From Lentisphaeria bacterium (lineage in GTDB: Bacteria > Verrucomicrobiota > Lentisphaeria > Oligosphaerales > Oligosphaeraceae): DNA of 8,778 nt. The notes beneath the pieces are model-generated. The model ran no database searches. It was not told where the DNA came from and worked only from the letters and a program-made list of their open reading frames with translations. Both the position numbers and the translations under genes were made by a program. How positions within the stretch are numbered: position 1 is the stretch's first letter; the number at the start of each line of letters is the position of its first letter. The DNA lies in assembly GCA_016287975.1 (NCBI GenBank), contig JAEEXV010000052.1, positions 1 through 8,778 of the forward strand, read 5' to 3'. Shown in pieces: positions 1-6,503 of this stretch.

Positions 1-14
1 CCCTGCCACGGAAA

Positions 15-217
15 GCCCCCGAAGGGGGCGACGGGAGCATAGCCAGGGGTTTACCCCTGGGGGGGTGGGATAAAAAACGATAGGAGCCCCGTCAGGGGCG
101 ACGGGAGCATAGCCAGGGGTGGAGGGCGCGTAGCGCCCGAAACCCCTGGGGGCGGGATAAAAAAACGATAGGAGCCCCGTCAGGGGCGACGGGAGCATAG
201 CCAGGGGTGGAGGGCGC
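15..217. repeat. Three-copy structured intergenic repeat
   Basis: Three direct copies share an identical 21-base core, GACGGGAGCATAGCCAGGGGT, at 30-50, 100-120 and 188-208. Each core is preceded by a short perfect hairpin: a 6-bp stem at 15-20/24-29, and 5-bp stems at 86-90/95-99 and 174-178/183-187. The end of the core, CCAGGGGT, pairs with a downstream ACCCCTGG, giving 43-50/53-60 in copy 1 and 113-120/142-149 in copy 2. In copy 2 the loop is enlarged and holds a second perfect hairpin (124-129/133-138). Copy 3 keeps the first nine bases of that loop (209-217), then diverges and lacks the pairing partner. An A-rich linker, GGGATAAAAAACGATAGGAG or near-identical, joins the copies. No gene is seen in 1-294. 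The array may continue beyond the left edge. Its function is unknown; a REP-like or mobile-derived element, or a transcript 3'-end structure, are possibilities. Confidence 0.85.
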
Positions 218-238
218 ACCATCCTCCGCGGTGCTGTG

Positions 239-258
239 CCGCCGCATTCTTGCGGCGG
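239..258 (-). terminator. Possible 3' hairpin of the CstA transcript
   Basis: CCGCCGCA at 239-246 and TGCGGCGG at 251-258 form a perfect 8-bp GC-rich stem with a four-base loop. It lies 37 bases past the stop codon of the leftward cstA gene. There is no run of T on the leftward strand after the stem, so it does not qualify as a classical intrinsic terminator. It could be a 3'-end stabilising hairpin or a Rho-independent site of weak type. Confidence 0.35.
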
Positions 259-294
259 AATCGGCATAAGCGGGGGGATCGGGGCCTGGTTCGC

Positions 295-1971
295 CTACGC
301 CTTGCTGCGGCGGAATGCCTTGACGGCGAGGGCGGCGAGGACGCCCGCCATGAGCAGCAGGAAGAGCCCGATCACGAAGAGCAGGTGGTTTTTGGTGGCG
401 TTCTTGATGAGCAGGTTGACGAGCGCCCAGACGGAGATGACGCCCATGAAGAGCATCGGGAGCAGCGTGAAGAGGATGGGGCTGCGGTGGCGGAAGAGGT
501 AGAGCGTGATGGCCAGGAGGGTCATCGCGGCGAGCAGCTGGTTGGCGGAGCCGAAGACCGGCCAGATCTTGTCGCTTTCGCCGGAGAAGGCCATCAGCAG
601 GGCGAGGAGCACGATGGCGATGGTGGAGACCCAGCGGTTGGAAAGGACGGCGAGGACGGGGCCAGGTGCCGCGGCGGGCTTGCCGCTTTCCTGGTCGGCG
701 GCGCGCGGGAGGATGAGTTCCTGCCACAGGAAGCGGGCGAGGCGGGTGGCGGTGTCGAGGGAGGTCAGGATGAAGGCGGAGATGGCCAGGGTGATGAAGG
801 TCATGCCTGCCTGCGCGGGGATGCCGAGTTTCGAGACGAAATGCCCGACGCCGCTGGCGAACATCACGGGGGCGGCCTTGCCTGAGGAGATGAAGAGCGA
901 CTGGAAGTCGCCCGCGGAGAGGTAGCCGACCGAGCAGATCGCGATGACGGCGAGGACGCCCTCCAGCAGCATGCCGCCGTAGCCGACGATGCGGATGTCC
1001 TTCTCGCTGTCGATCTGCTTGGAGGAGGTGCCCGAGGCGACCAGCGCGTGGAAGCCTGAGCAGGCGCCGCAGGCGATGGTCACGAAGAGCAGCGGGAGGA
1101 CGTCGGGGACGAGGCGCGCGCCGTCGGCGAGGTGGACGGCGGGCAGCTGGATGGTCTCGCGGGCGGCGACGGCGCCGCCGATGCCGAGGATCATCATCGC
1201 GTAGAGGAGGAAGCTGTTGAGGTAGTCGCGCGGCTGGAGGAGGAACCAGACGGGGATGGTGGAGGCGATGAAGGCGTAGTAGAGCAGGATGAGGGTCCAG
1301 ACGACCTTGGCCTGCTTTGCGTCGATGCCGAGGAGTTTCGTGAGGTCGAGTGGGATGAGGGTTCCGACCCAGATGAGCAGGAAGGTGAGGGGCACGAAGA
1401 TGAGGGAGGCCTCCAGCAGGCTCAGCAGTTTGCGGTTGAGGATGACGCCGAAGATCGGGGCGAGGAAGATGAAGAGGATGGAGGCGGTGGCGACGCTCGG
1501 GGTCGTGATGAAGGTGGCGGCGACCTGCTGCGTGAAGACCGTCACCACCAGCACCAGCGTCGCCAGGCAGAAGAAGATGAAGACCTGGCGGCCTGCGTAG
1601 CCGACCTCCTTCTCGATGACATACGCGATGCTGCGGCCGCGGTTGCGCACCGAGAGGAACATCGCCGCGAAGTCGTGCATCGCGCCGATGAAGACGCATC
1701 CCACGAGGATCCAGCAGAGCGCAGGCAGCCAGCCGTAGCGCGCGGCGAGGACGGGGCCGACGATGGGGCCCGCGCCCGCGATCGAGGCGAAGTGGTGGCC
1801 GAAGAGCACCATCGGCTTGGCGGCGGCGTAGTCGATGCCGTCGGCGTCCGTGTGCGCGGGCGTGGGGCGGCTGGGGTCGACGCCGAAGCGTCGGTTCAGG
1901 AAGCGTCCATATAGGAAGTAGGCGAGGGCGAAATACACTACGCTGGCGACCAGCAGCACGGCAGTGTTCAT
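295..1971 (-). CDS. CstA-family carbon starvation / peptide or pyruvate transporter
   Basis: This is an integral inner-membrane transporter of the CstA family, whose studied members (E. coli CstA and BtsT) take up peptides or pyruvate when carbon is scarce. The 558 residues are dominated by hydrophobic helices. The family hallmarks are in order: KPMVLFGHHFASIAGAGP at 52-69, followed by IVGPVLA; LLQPRDYLNSF at 244-254; CGACSGFHALVASGTSSKQ at 301-319; SLDTATRLAR at 404-413; and WPVFGSANQLLAA at 470-482. The length is that of the shorter CstA subgroup rather than the ~700-residue E. coli proteins. The ATG at 1971 gives the typical hydrophobic N-terminus ending in YGRFL, so I keep it, although no clear Shine-Dalgarno sequence precedes it. 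The gene is transcribed alone, divergently from the coiled-coil gene at 2254. The substrate cannot be told from sequence. Confidence 0.95.
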   Translation of the reverse strand: MNTAVLLVASVVYFALAYFLYGRFLNRRFGVDPSRPTPAHTDADGIDYAAAKPMVLFGHHFASIAGAGPIVGPVLAARYGWLPALCWILVGCVFIGAMHDFAAMFLSVRNRGRSIAYVIEKEVGYAGRQVFIFFCLATLVLVVTVFTQQVAATFITTPSVATASILFIFLAPIFGVILNRKLLSLLEASLIFVPLTFLLIWVGTLIPLDLTKLLGIDAKQAKVVWTLILLYYAFIASTIPVWFLLQPRDYLNSFLLYAMMILGIGGAVAARETIQLPAVHLADGARLVPDVLPLLFVTIACGACSGFHALVASGTSSKQIDSEKDIRIVGYGGMLLEGVLAVIAICSVGYLSAGDFQSLFISSGKAAPVMFASGVGHFVSKLGIPAQAGMTFITLAISAFILTSLDTATRLARFLWQELILPRAADQESGKPAAAPGPVLAVLSNRWVSTIAIVLLALLMAFSGESDKIWPVFGSANQLLAAMTLLAITLYLFRHRSPILFTLLPMLFMGVISVWALVNLLIKNATKNHLLFVIGLFLLLMAGVLAALAVKAFRRSKA

Positions 1972-2001
1972 GATGCGGCAATGCTAAAAGGGGAGGTGGA
2001 T

Positions 2002-2019
2002 GCGCGCCGTTCGGCGCGC
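2002..2019 (-). promoter_or_regulatory. Leader hairpin upstream of cstA
   Basis: GCGCGCC at 2002-2008 and GGCGCGC at 2013-2019 form a perfect 7-bp all-GC stem around a four-base loop, about 30 bases ahead of the cstA start codon on the leftward strand. Just upstream in the transcript sense is an AT-rich patch whose leftward strand reads TATATT (2035-2030), a fair -10 box, but I find no convincing -35 partner. If that patch is the promoter, the hairpin would sit in the 5' untranslated leader. A control role is only an inference. Confidence 0.35.
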
Positions 2020-2153
2020 GCATGGTGTAAATATAAGCGCGAATGCGCGGGCGGGGCGTTGGACGGGGGGCACTTTTCGCGGGGATTTGGCATGGGAACG
2101 GCATCCGATTGTGAAAAAAGCGATATATTACGGAAAAACTTTGTGGTGAGGGC

Positions 2154-2181
2154 TTGAAAAAGCCGTTTCATCGGCTAACTT
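2154..2181 (+). promoter_or_regulatory. Candidate promoter for the coiled-coil / lipoprotein operon
   Basis: TTGAAA at 2154-2159 matches the sigma-70 -35 consensus in five of six bases. It is followed after 16 bases by TAACTT (2176-2181), a poor -10 match. The spacer is almost filled by the inverted repeat AGCCG-tttcat-CGGCT (2161-2176), which could be an operator. An alternative -10, TATATT at 2124-2129, is better in sequence but has no suitable -35. The region 2110-2160 is the most AT-rich stretch in the window, and rightward transcription must start somewhere before 2254. Confidence 0.4.
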
Positions 2182-2253
2182 GTCTCAAATGACGAAAACG
2201 CGGGGGGATTTTGGCTTTTCTGTTGGCAGCATAGCAAGGAACTGTTCTGCGAT

Positions 2254-3777
2254 ATGGGTAAACTGAGTAAGATTCTAGGCGCTCTGGTTCTGGTTCTGGC
2301 GTTGGCCCTGGCCTGGTCGAGTTGGAAGATTCTGAAGCAAAGCAAGCAGCTCCGCTATCGGACGCAGTTGCTGGCGGAGGCGTTGAGCAAGACCGCCAAG
2401 ACGCTGGATTCGGGCAGCAACGCCTCGGCGAAGGCGACGTACACCGCCGCTGCCGATGAGAAAGGCGAGGAAGGCGGCGAACTGGGCTGGCCGAAGTGCG
2501 TCGGCGTGGATTTGTCGCAGCCTGGGAATCCGTATGCGACGGCGACCCAGGGGGTCGTCAAGCAGGCCGAGGATGTGACCGCGCAGCGCGACACCCTCGC
2601 GGTTGACCTGGTCGCGCTGGCCGAGGCGATCGAGGTGCCTGAGGACAAGCGTCCAGACGTGGAGAAACTGAAGGGCGTCGCGACCTACAAGGCGCAGTCA
2701 GGGCAGGTCGAGGAGGCGAAGGGCTACCTTGCGAACCGCGTCCAGCGGGACACGCAGGTGAAGGCGCGCCTGGACCGCGCGCTGAAGAGCAACGGCTACG
2801 CCAAGGGCTACAGCGGCGCCGTCACCGCGACTGGCGCGCTGGCTTCGGACGACGCGAATGCGATGACCTATCTGGACGACATGGCGAAGCGCGACGCGAA
2901 TCTGCGCCGCGACCTGGCTGGTCTCTTGCGGAGCATCGGCGTGTCGGGCAGTTTCACGATCCGCGTCAACGCGAACGGCAGCCTGGACGTGGCGGACAGT
3001 TCCGCGATTGCGGGCATCCAGAAGCGTTTTGGCGACCTCAACGCGGATCTGAGCACGTCGAAGCAGCGCCTGGCGAAGGCGGTGGCGACGATCAACCGCC
3101 TGGGCGGGACGATGAGCGGGATGCAGTCTCTGGTGCAGTTGGCCAAGCCCGGCACGAAACTCCAGAGTCCCGCGTTGCTGAAGGCGACCGAGACCACGGT
3201 GCCGGATGCCAATGCGTTCAAGAAGGCGCTGGATGCGGATGTCTCGGTGCTGCGCAGCGCCTTTGTCGCGCTGCAGAAGCAGGTCAAGTCGCAGCAGGCG
3301 GCGATGACGGCGAAGGACAAGGAGATCGCGAAGCTGAAGGCCGACAACGCGAAGAAGGACGGGGAGGTGAAGCAGATGGCGGCGATTCTGACGGAATCGT
3401 ATCAGCAGGGCGCCGGCATTTCGGCGGAGTTGTCGCGGCACATGTCGGCGGAGAAGGCGCCCGCGCCCGTGGCGGCGGACAAGGTGAAGGCGGATCTGAT
3501 GGGGCAGGTGAAGACGGCGGATCCGCAGTCTGGCCTGGTGATTGTGAACCTGAACCAGAGCCAGGTGGCCCCGGGGGTGCTGTTCATGGTGTACCGCGGC
3601 CAGAAGTTGCAGGGCATCATCATGATCACCGCAGTGAATGAGTACAACTCGCAGGCGCAGGTAGTCCATGGCAAGATCGAGGAGATGTCGGCGGGGGATA
3701 CGATCCAGCGCGCCGATCCCGCGATGGACAAGCTCTTTGCCGAGGAGCGCAGCAAGTTGTTGTCGAAAAAGGATTAA
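2254..3777 (+). CDS. Membrane-anchored coiled-coil protein of unknown function
   Basis: I do not recognise a named family. The 507 residues start with a short basic stretch and one hydrophobic segment (about 7-24), which is either a membrane anchor or an uncleaved signal, so the bulk is probably periplasmic. An Ala/Lys/Asp-rich helical body follows. The clearest coiled coil is about 326-380, containing QKQVKSQQAAMTAKDKEIAK. A compact beta-type domain at about 413-487 contains SGLVIVNLNQSQVAPGVLFM and VYRGQKLQGIIMITAV. From memory, this pattern of GLVxxNL, PGxxFxVYRG and GDxI recurs at the C-terminus of PVC envelope proteins and loosely recalls the FlgT C-terminal domain. There is one cysteine (82). 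The ATG at 2254 follows AAGGA at 2236-2240 with a rather long 13-base gap. It is the first of three closely spaced genes, so a joint envelope role is inferred. Confidence 0.85.
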   Translation: MGKLSKILGALVLVLALALAWSSWKILKQSKQLRYRTQLLAEALSKTAKTLDSGSNASAKATYTAAADEKGEEGGELGWPKCVGVDLSQPGNPYATATQGVVKQAEDVTAQRDTLAVDLVALAEAIEVPEDKRPDVEKLKGVATYKAQSGQVEEAKGYLANRVQRDTQVKARLDRALKSNGYAKGYSGAVTATGALASDDANAMTYLDDMAKRDANLRRDLAGLLRSIGVSGSFTIRVNANGSLDVADSSAIAGIQKRFGDLNADLSTSKQRLAKAVATINRLGGTMSGMQSLVQLAKPGTKLQSPALLKATETTVPDANAFKKALDADVSVLRSAFVALQKQVKSQQAAMTAKDKEIAKLKADNAKKDGEVKQMAAILTESYQQGAGISAELSRHMSAEKAPAPVAADKVKADLMGQVKTADPQSGLVIVNLNQSQVAPGVLFMVYRGQKLQGIIMITAVNEYNSQAQVVHGKIEEMSAGDTIQRADPAMDKLFAEERSKLLSKKD

Positions 3778-3791
3778 AGGAGAAGGCACCG

Positions 3792-4031
3792 ATGGCGATT
3801 GCGATTGGTAAAGCGAAAGAAGGCGCGGCGGCGCCCGCGGCGCCCGAGGCGGCGGTTGCGAAGCCCGAGGCGGCGCCAGCGAGCGCGCCCCGTCCGCAGG
3901 TGGTGTCGGCTCCTGCGAGCCGCGGTTCGACGATGCTGGGCGTGTGCCTGCTGCTGGCGACGGTGGTTCTGCTGCTGGCGCTGGTGTGCGGTTTTGGCGC
4001 GATGAAGCTGTTGTTTGTGAAGCCGTTCTGA
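3792..4031 (+). CDS. Small Ala/Pro-rich single-pass membrane protein
   Basis: This is a 79-residue protein with no family I can name. Residues 1-45 are rich in Ala, Pro, Lys and Glu and look disordered. Residues about 48-70 (LGVCLLLATVVLLLALVCGF) form one strong transmembrane segment. Only about nine residues, ending KLLFVKPF, follow it, so the protein may be anchored by its tail with the disordered part in the cytoplasm. A good Shine-Dalgarno, AAAGGAGA, overlaps the stop of the preceding gene and lies about nine bases before the ATG. That, together with the 14-base gap, supports a genuine gene co-transcribed with its neighbours. Another frame over the same bases gives only a low-complexity Arg-rich string and is rejected. 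Confidence 0.75.
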   Translation: MAIAIGKAKEGAAAPAAPEAAVAKPEAAPASAPRPQVVSAPASRGSTMLGVCLLLATVVLLLALVCGFGAMKLLFVKPF

Positions 4032-4036
4032 CGACG

Positions 4037-4198
4037 ATGCGGAAGCGTGCAGGAGTTCGGTTCTGGGGGGTGCTGCTGGCGGTGCTGGCGGCGGCGTTCC
4101 TGGTGGGCTGCGTGGGCATTGAGGCGGATCCCGAAAGCGATCTGCCAGGCAATGCGCCTGCGAGCTGGGAAGGCAAGACCTTGGGCGTCCCGCTGTAG
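4037..4198 (+). CDS. Very small putative lipoprotein
   Basis: This is a 53-residue protein. The frame is open from further upstream, but the ATG at 4037 is preferred because it yields a textbook lipoprotein signal: a basic start (MRKR), a hydrophobic core (about 8-22) and the lipobox LVGC with Cys 25. It also removes overlap with the preceding gene, which stops five bases earlier. The mature part is only 29 residues, VGIEADPESDLPGNAPASWE followed by GKTLGVPL. The Asp-Pro-x-Ser-Asp-Leu-Pro and Ala-Ser-Trp-Glu pattern resembles short lipoproteins I recall from Lentisphaerota and Verrucomicrobiota, but this is unverified. No Shine-Dalgarno is visible, so translation is probably coupled to the upstream stop. 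Asp at +6 with no Asp at +2 of the mature protein leaves outer-membrane sorting possible by the E. coli rule. Confidence 0.72.
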   Translation: MRKRAGVRFWGVLLAVLAAAFLVGCVGIEADPESDLPGNAPASWEGKTLGVPL

Positions 4199-4229
4199 GG
4201 CGGAAGCGTGCGCTGCGGCGATGGATTGT

Positions 4230-4268
4230 GGCGGGCCGGGATGAAAGACGGCTCGCCTTTTTTGTTTT
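4230..4268 (+). terminator. Intrinsic terminator after the lipoprotein gene
   Basis: GGCGGGCCG (4230-4238) pairs with CGGCTCGCC (4249-4257) over nine base pairs with one G-T pair and a ten-base loop. It is followed at once by six T, then G, then four T (4258-4268). It lies 31 bases past the lipoprotein stop and closes the three-gene unit, so murG is expected to have its own start of transcription or to depend on read-through. Confidence 0.9.
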
Positions 4269-4305
4269 CGGAAGTGGTCTGGGGGCGGCGAGGGGATAGA
4301 TTGCG

Positions 4306-5433
4306 ATGGGAAAGATCGGGCATTTGGTGATTGCGTGCGGCGGCACGGGCGGGCATTTCTATCCGACGCTGGCGGTCGCGCGGGAGTATGTCGCGCGCGG
4401 CGGCAAAGTGACGCTGCTGGTGTCGGGGCGCCATGCGGCGGAGCAGCATGCGATCGCGGAGCAATGGGGCTTCGCGGCGCGCGAGATCGAGACAGTGCGC
4501 GCGCCGTCGGGGCTGCGGGAACTCCTCGCCTTCCCGTTTCGGCTGTGGCGGTGCTGCCGCCGCGCGAAGGCGGTGCTGAAGGAACTGGACGGCGATGTGC
4601 TTCTGGGCATGGGGAGTTTTGCGGCGGTGCCGCCGTGCTGGGTATGGCCGTGGCGTCGCAAGGCGCTGGTGCTGCACGAGGGCAATACCGTGATGGGCCG
4701 CACCAACCGCCTCTTCGCGGGACACGCGCGCGGAATCGCGCTGTCGCTTCCGTTGAAGGACGAACGGCAGTTGAAAGGCGCGCCCGCGCGCATCACTGGC
4801 ATGCCGCTGCGGGATGCGGTGCTGACGGCCGCGGCGCATCCGCTGTCGGAGGCGGAGCGCGCGGCGGCGCTGGAGGGCATGGGGCTTTCGGCGGCGCGCA
4901 GGACGGTGCTGGTCTTCGGCGGCAGCCAGGGCGCGCGCGCCATCAACCAGTTGCTGACGGCGACGGCGGCGCGCCTGGCCTCGGAGCGCGACCGTCTGCA
5001 GTTCATCCTGCTGACTGGCACCGACGACAACGCGGAGATGGAGGCGGCCTTCCGTGAAGCGGGGATTTCGGCGTGCATCCGCCGCGCGGATCCCGACATC
5101 CAGCGGTGCTACCAGGTCGCGGATCTGGTGGTTTGCCGCAGCGGCGCCTCCAGCATCTGCGAACTGGCGCTGTTCGGGCTGCCGATGGTGCTGCTGCCGT
5201 TGCCAAGCGCGGCCGACAACCACCAGTACTTCAACGCGCAGGCGCTGGTGGCGGAGGGCGCGGCGGTCTGCCGAATGCCGTCGGACTACAGTCCCGAATG
5301 GCTGGCGGAGTTCCTGTGCACACGCCTCGCCGACCTCGACCGCCTGCGCGAGATGGGGGCGAAGGCGCGCGTCTTCGCCCATCCTGACGCCACCACGAAG
5401 GTGACGGACCTCATCGTCGATTCGACCTTCTGA
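4306..5433 (+). CDS. murG: MurG, lipid II-forming GlcNAc transferase
   Basis: MurG transfers GlcNAc from UDP-GlcNAc to lipid I on the inner face of the cytoplasmic membrane, making lipid II for peptidoglycan. The 375 residues are close to the family length and fold as a GT-B pair of domains. Landmarks are CGGTGGHFYPTLAVA (11-25) with His 17; LGMGSFAAVP (100-109); LHEGNTVMGRTNR (123-135); TGMPLR (164-169); VFGGSQGARAIN (203-214); and the donor-binding stretch CRSGASSICELALFGLP (277-293) with Glu 286, then DNHQYFNAQAL (304-314). Two motifs differ from the usual GGYVS and HEQN forms, which I associate with PVC bacteria. The ATG is preceded by GAGGGG at 4290-4295. It is followed by a recombinase gene five bases away rather than by the usual mur/fts division cluster. 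Confidence 0.95.
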   Translation: MGKIGHLVIACGGTGGHFYPTLAVAREYVARGGKVTLLVSGRHAAEQHAIAEQWGFAAREIETVRAPSGLRELLAFPFRLWRCCRRAKAVLKELDGDVLLGMGSFAAVPPCWVWPWRRKALVLHEGNTVMGRTNRLFAGHARGIALSLPLKDERQLKGAPARITGMPLRDAVLTAAAHPLSEAERAAALEGMGLSAARRTVLVFGGSQGARAINQLLTATAARLASERDRLQFILLTGTDDNAEMEAAFREAGISACIRRADPDIQRCYQVADLVVCRSGASSICELALFGLPMVLLPLPSAADNHQYFNAQALVAEGAAVCRMPSDYSPEWLAEFLCTRLADLDRLREMGAKARVFAHPDATTKVTDLIVDSTF

Positions 5434-5438
5434 CCGCC

Positions 5439-6503
5439 GTGCCGCGCCCCAAGCCCGCCAAACCGAAGCCGTCGCCGCCCGACGCCAATCCTCCTGATCT
5501 TTCCGAGGAGCGCCATCTCCTCGCGCAGGACGAGGCGATGACGGGCTTCCTGCGCTACCTGCGCGCGGAACGGCAGGCCTCGGAGCACACGACGGCGGGA
5601 TACTTCCAGGACGCCGCGCAGTTCCTGCAGGCGAATCCGCAGATTGTCGTCACGGCGGCGGACGGGACGCGGCGCTGTGACTGGGCGGCGGTCACCGAGC
5701 GGGAGGCGCGCCATTTCATCGCGGAGCTGTCGCGTCGGCAGGACAAGGCGACGAGCGTCAACCGCAAGCTCTCGGGGCTGCGGTCCTTTTTCCGCTACCT
5801 GCTCCGCGAGGAGAAGATTCCGCAGAGTCCGTTTCATCTGCTGCGCGGGCTGAAGCGCGGCTCGCCGCTGCCCGTCGTGCTCACGGTCGAGGAGGTCGGC
5901 ACGCTGCTGGACACGCCTGAGCGCTTCTGGCAGGACGCTGCCTCCGTGACCAAGGCGGCGCACCTCGAATCCCAGGATCCCGAGTTCCTCGCGCTTCGCG
6001 ACCACGCGATTCTCGAAGTCCTCTACAGCGGCGGGCTGCGCATCCGCGAGGCGATGGGCCTCGACCGCGAGGACATCGACTTCGCGGGGGGCGTCTTCCG
6101 CGTGCGCGGCAAAGGCAAGAAGGAGCGCCTCTGCATGCTGGGGCGCCCCGCCATCCGCGCATTGCAGGCGTATCTCGCGCGCCGCGCGGCGGCGGGGCTG
6201 GGGGAGGCGGATGCGTCGGGGGCGCTCTTCGTCAACATCCGCGGCGGCCGCCTGAATCCGCGCTCGGTGCAGCGCGCCTTCGAGACGTACGTCGCCTTCG
6301 CGGGGCTGCCCGCCGAGGTGACCCCGCACAAGCTTCGGCACTCGTTCGCGACGCATCTCCTGGCGGCGGGCGCCGACCTGCGCACCGTCCAGGAGATGTT
6401 AGGGCACGCCAATCTTGCGACGACCCAGATCTACACCCATCTTGAAGTGGGCCGTCTGATCGAGGTCTACGCGCAGGCGCATCCGAGGGCGGATGTGGTG
6501 TAG
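5439..6503 (+). CDS. xerC: Xer-type tyrosine recombinase
   Basis: This is a tyrosine site-specific recombinase of the XerC/XerD group, which normally resolves chromosome dimers at dif. An N-terminal SAM-like core-binding domain (about 34-125) precedes the catalytic domain (about 147-345). All catalytic residues are present: Arg 201 (GGLRIREAMGL), Lys 225 (RGKGKKER), His 297 and Arg 300 (HKLRHSFATH), His 323 (LGHANLATTQ) and nucleophile Tyr 332 (IYTHLEV). At 354 residues it is about 50 longer than E. coli XerC. The excess is a Pro/Lys-rich N-terminal extension and a short insert around 160-183. The GTG at 5439 lies five bases past the murG stop and suggests coupling. An ATG at 5538 (residue 34), preceded by AGGA at 5527-5530, would give a normal-length protein and is a serious alternative. 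Whether it is XerC or XerD cannot be settled here. Confidence 0.92.
   Translation: MPRPKPAKPKPSPPDANPPDLSEERHLLAQDEAMTGFLRYLRAERQASEHTTAGYFQDAAQFLQANPQIVVTAADGTRRCDWAAVTEREARHFIAELSRRQDKATSVNRKLSGLRSFFRYLLREEKIPQSPFHLLRGLKRGSPLPVVLTVEEVGTLLDTPERFWQDAASVTKAAHLESQDPEFLALRDHAILEVLYSGGLRIREAMGLDREDIDFAGGVFRVRGKGKKERLCMLGRPAIRALQAYLARRAAAGLGEADASGALFVNIRGGRLNPRSVQRAFETYVAFAGLPAEVTPHKLRHSFATHLLAAGADLRTVQEMLGHANLATTQIYTHLEVGRLIEVYAQAHPRADVV

Noticed and set aside
15..217. CRISPR array
   Set aside because: Only three copies, irregular spacing (70 and 88 bases between cores), and the intervening sequence is itself repeated rather than unique.
250..885. 211-codon rightward open frame, and a similar one at 1132-1914, both Glu/Gly/Asp-rich
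   Set aside because: Both are antisense to cstA and show the acidic low-complexity composition expected from the reverse of a hydrophobic GC-rich gene.
92..2104. 670-codon open frame on the minus strand overlapping cstA
   Set aside because: Arg/Pro/His-rich low-complexity translation running through the same DNA as the well-supported CstA frame and into the repeat; an artefact of GC-rich codon use.
1972..2253. dif site or integration site for the Xer recombinase
   Set aside because: I looked for a dif-like pair of 11-base arms around a 6-base centre in the AT-rich spacer and found none that is convincing.
2698..5382. 894-codon open frame on the minus strand
   Set aside because: It is antisense to three or four good genes, crosses a strong terminator, and has an Arg/His-rich composition with no domain pattern.
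5439..6503. Phage or integron integrase instead of a housekeeping Xer
   Set aside because: Length, motif spelling (GKGKKER, HKLRHSFATH, LGHANLATTQIYTH) and the setting between ordinary genes without att repeats or tRNA favour a chromosomal Xer.
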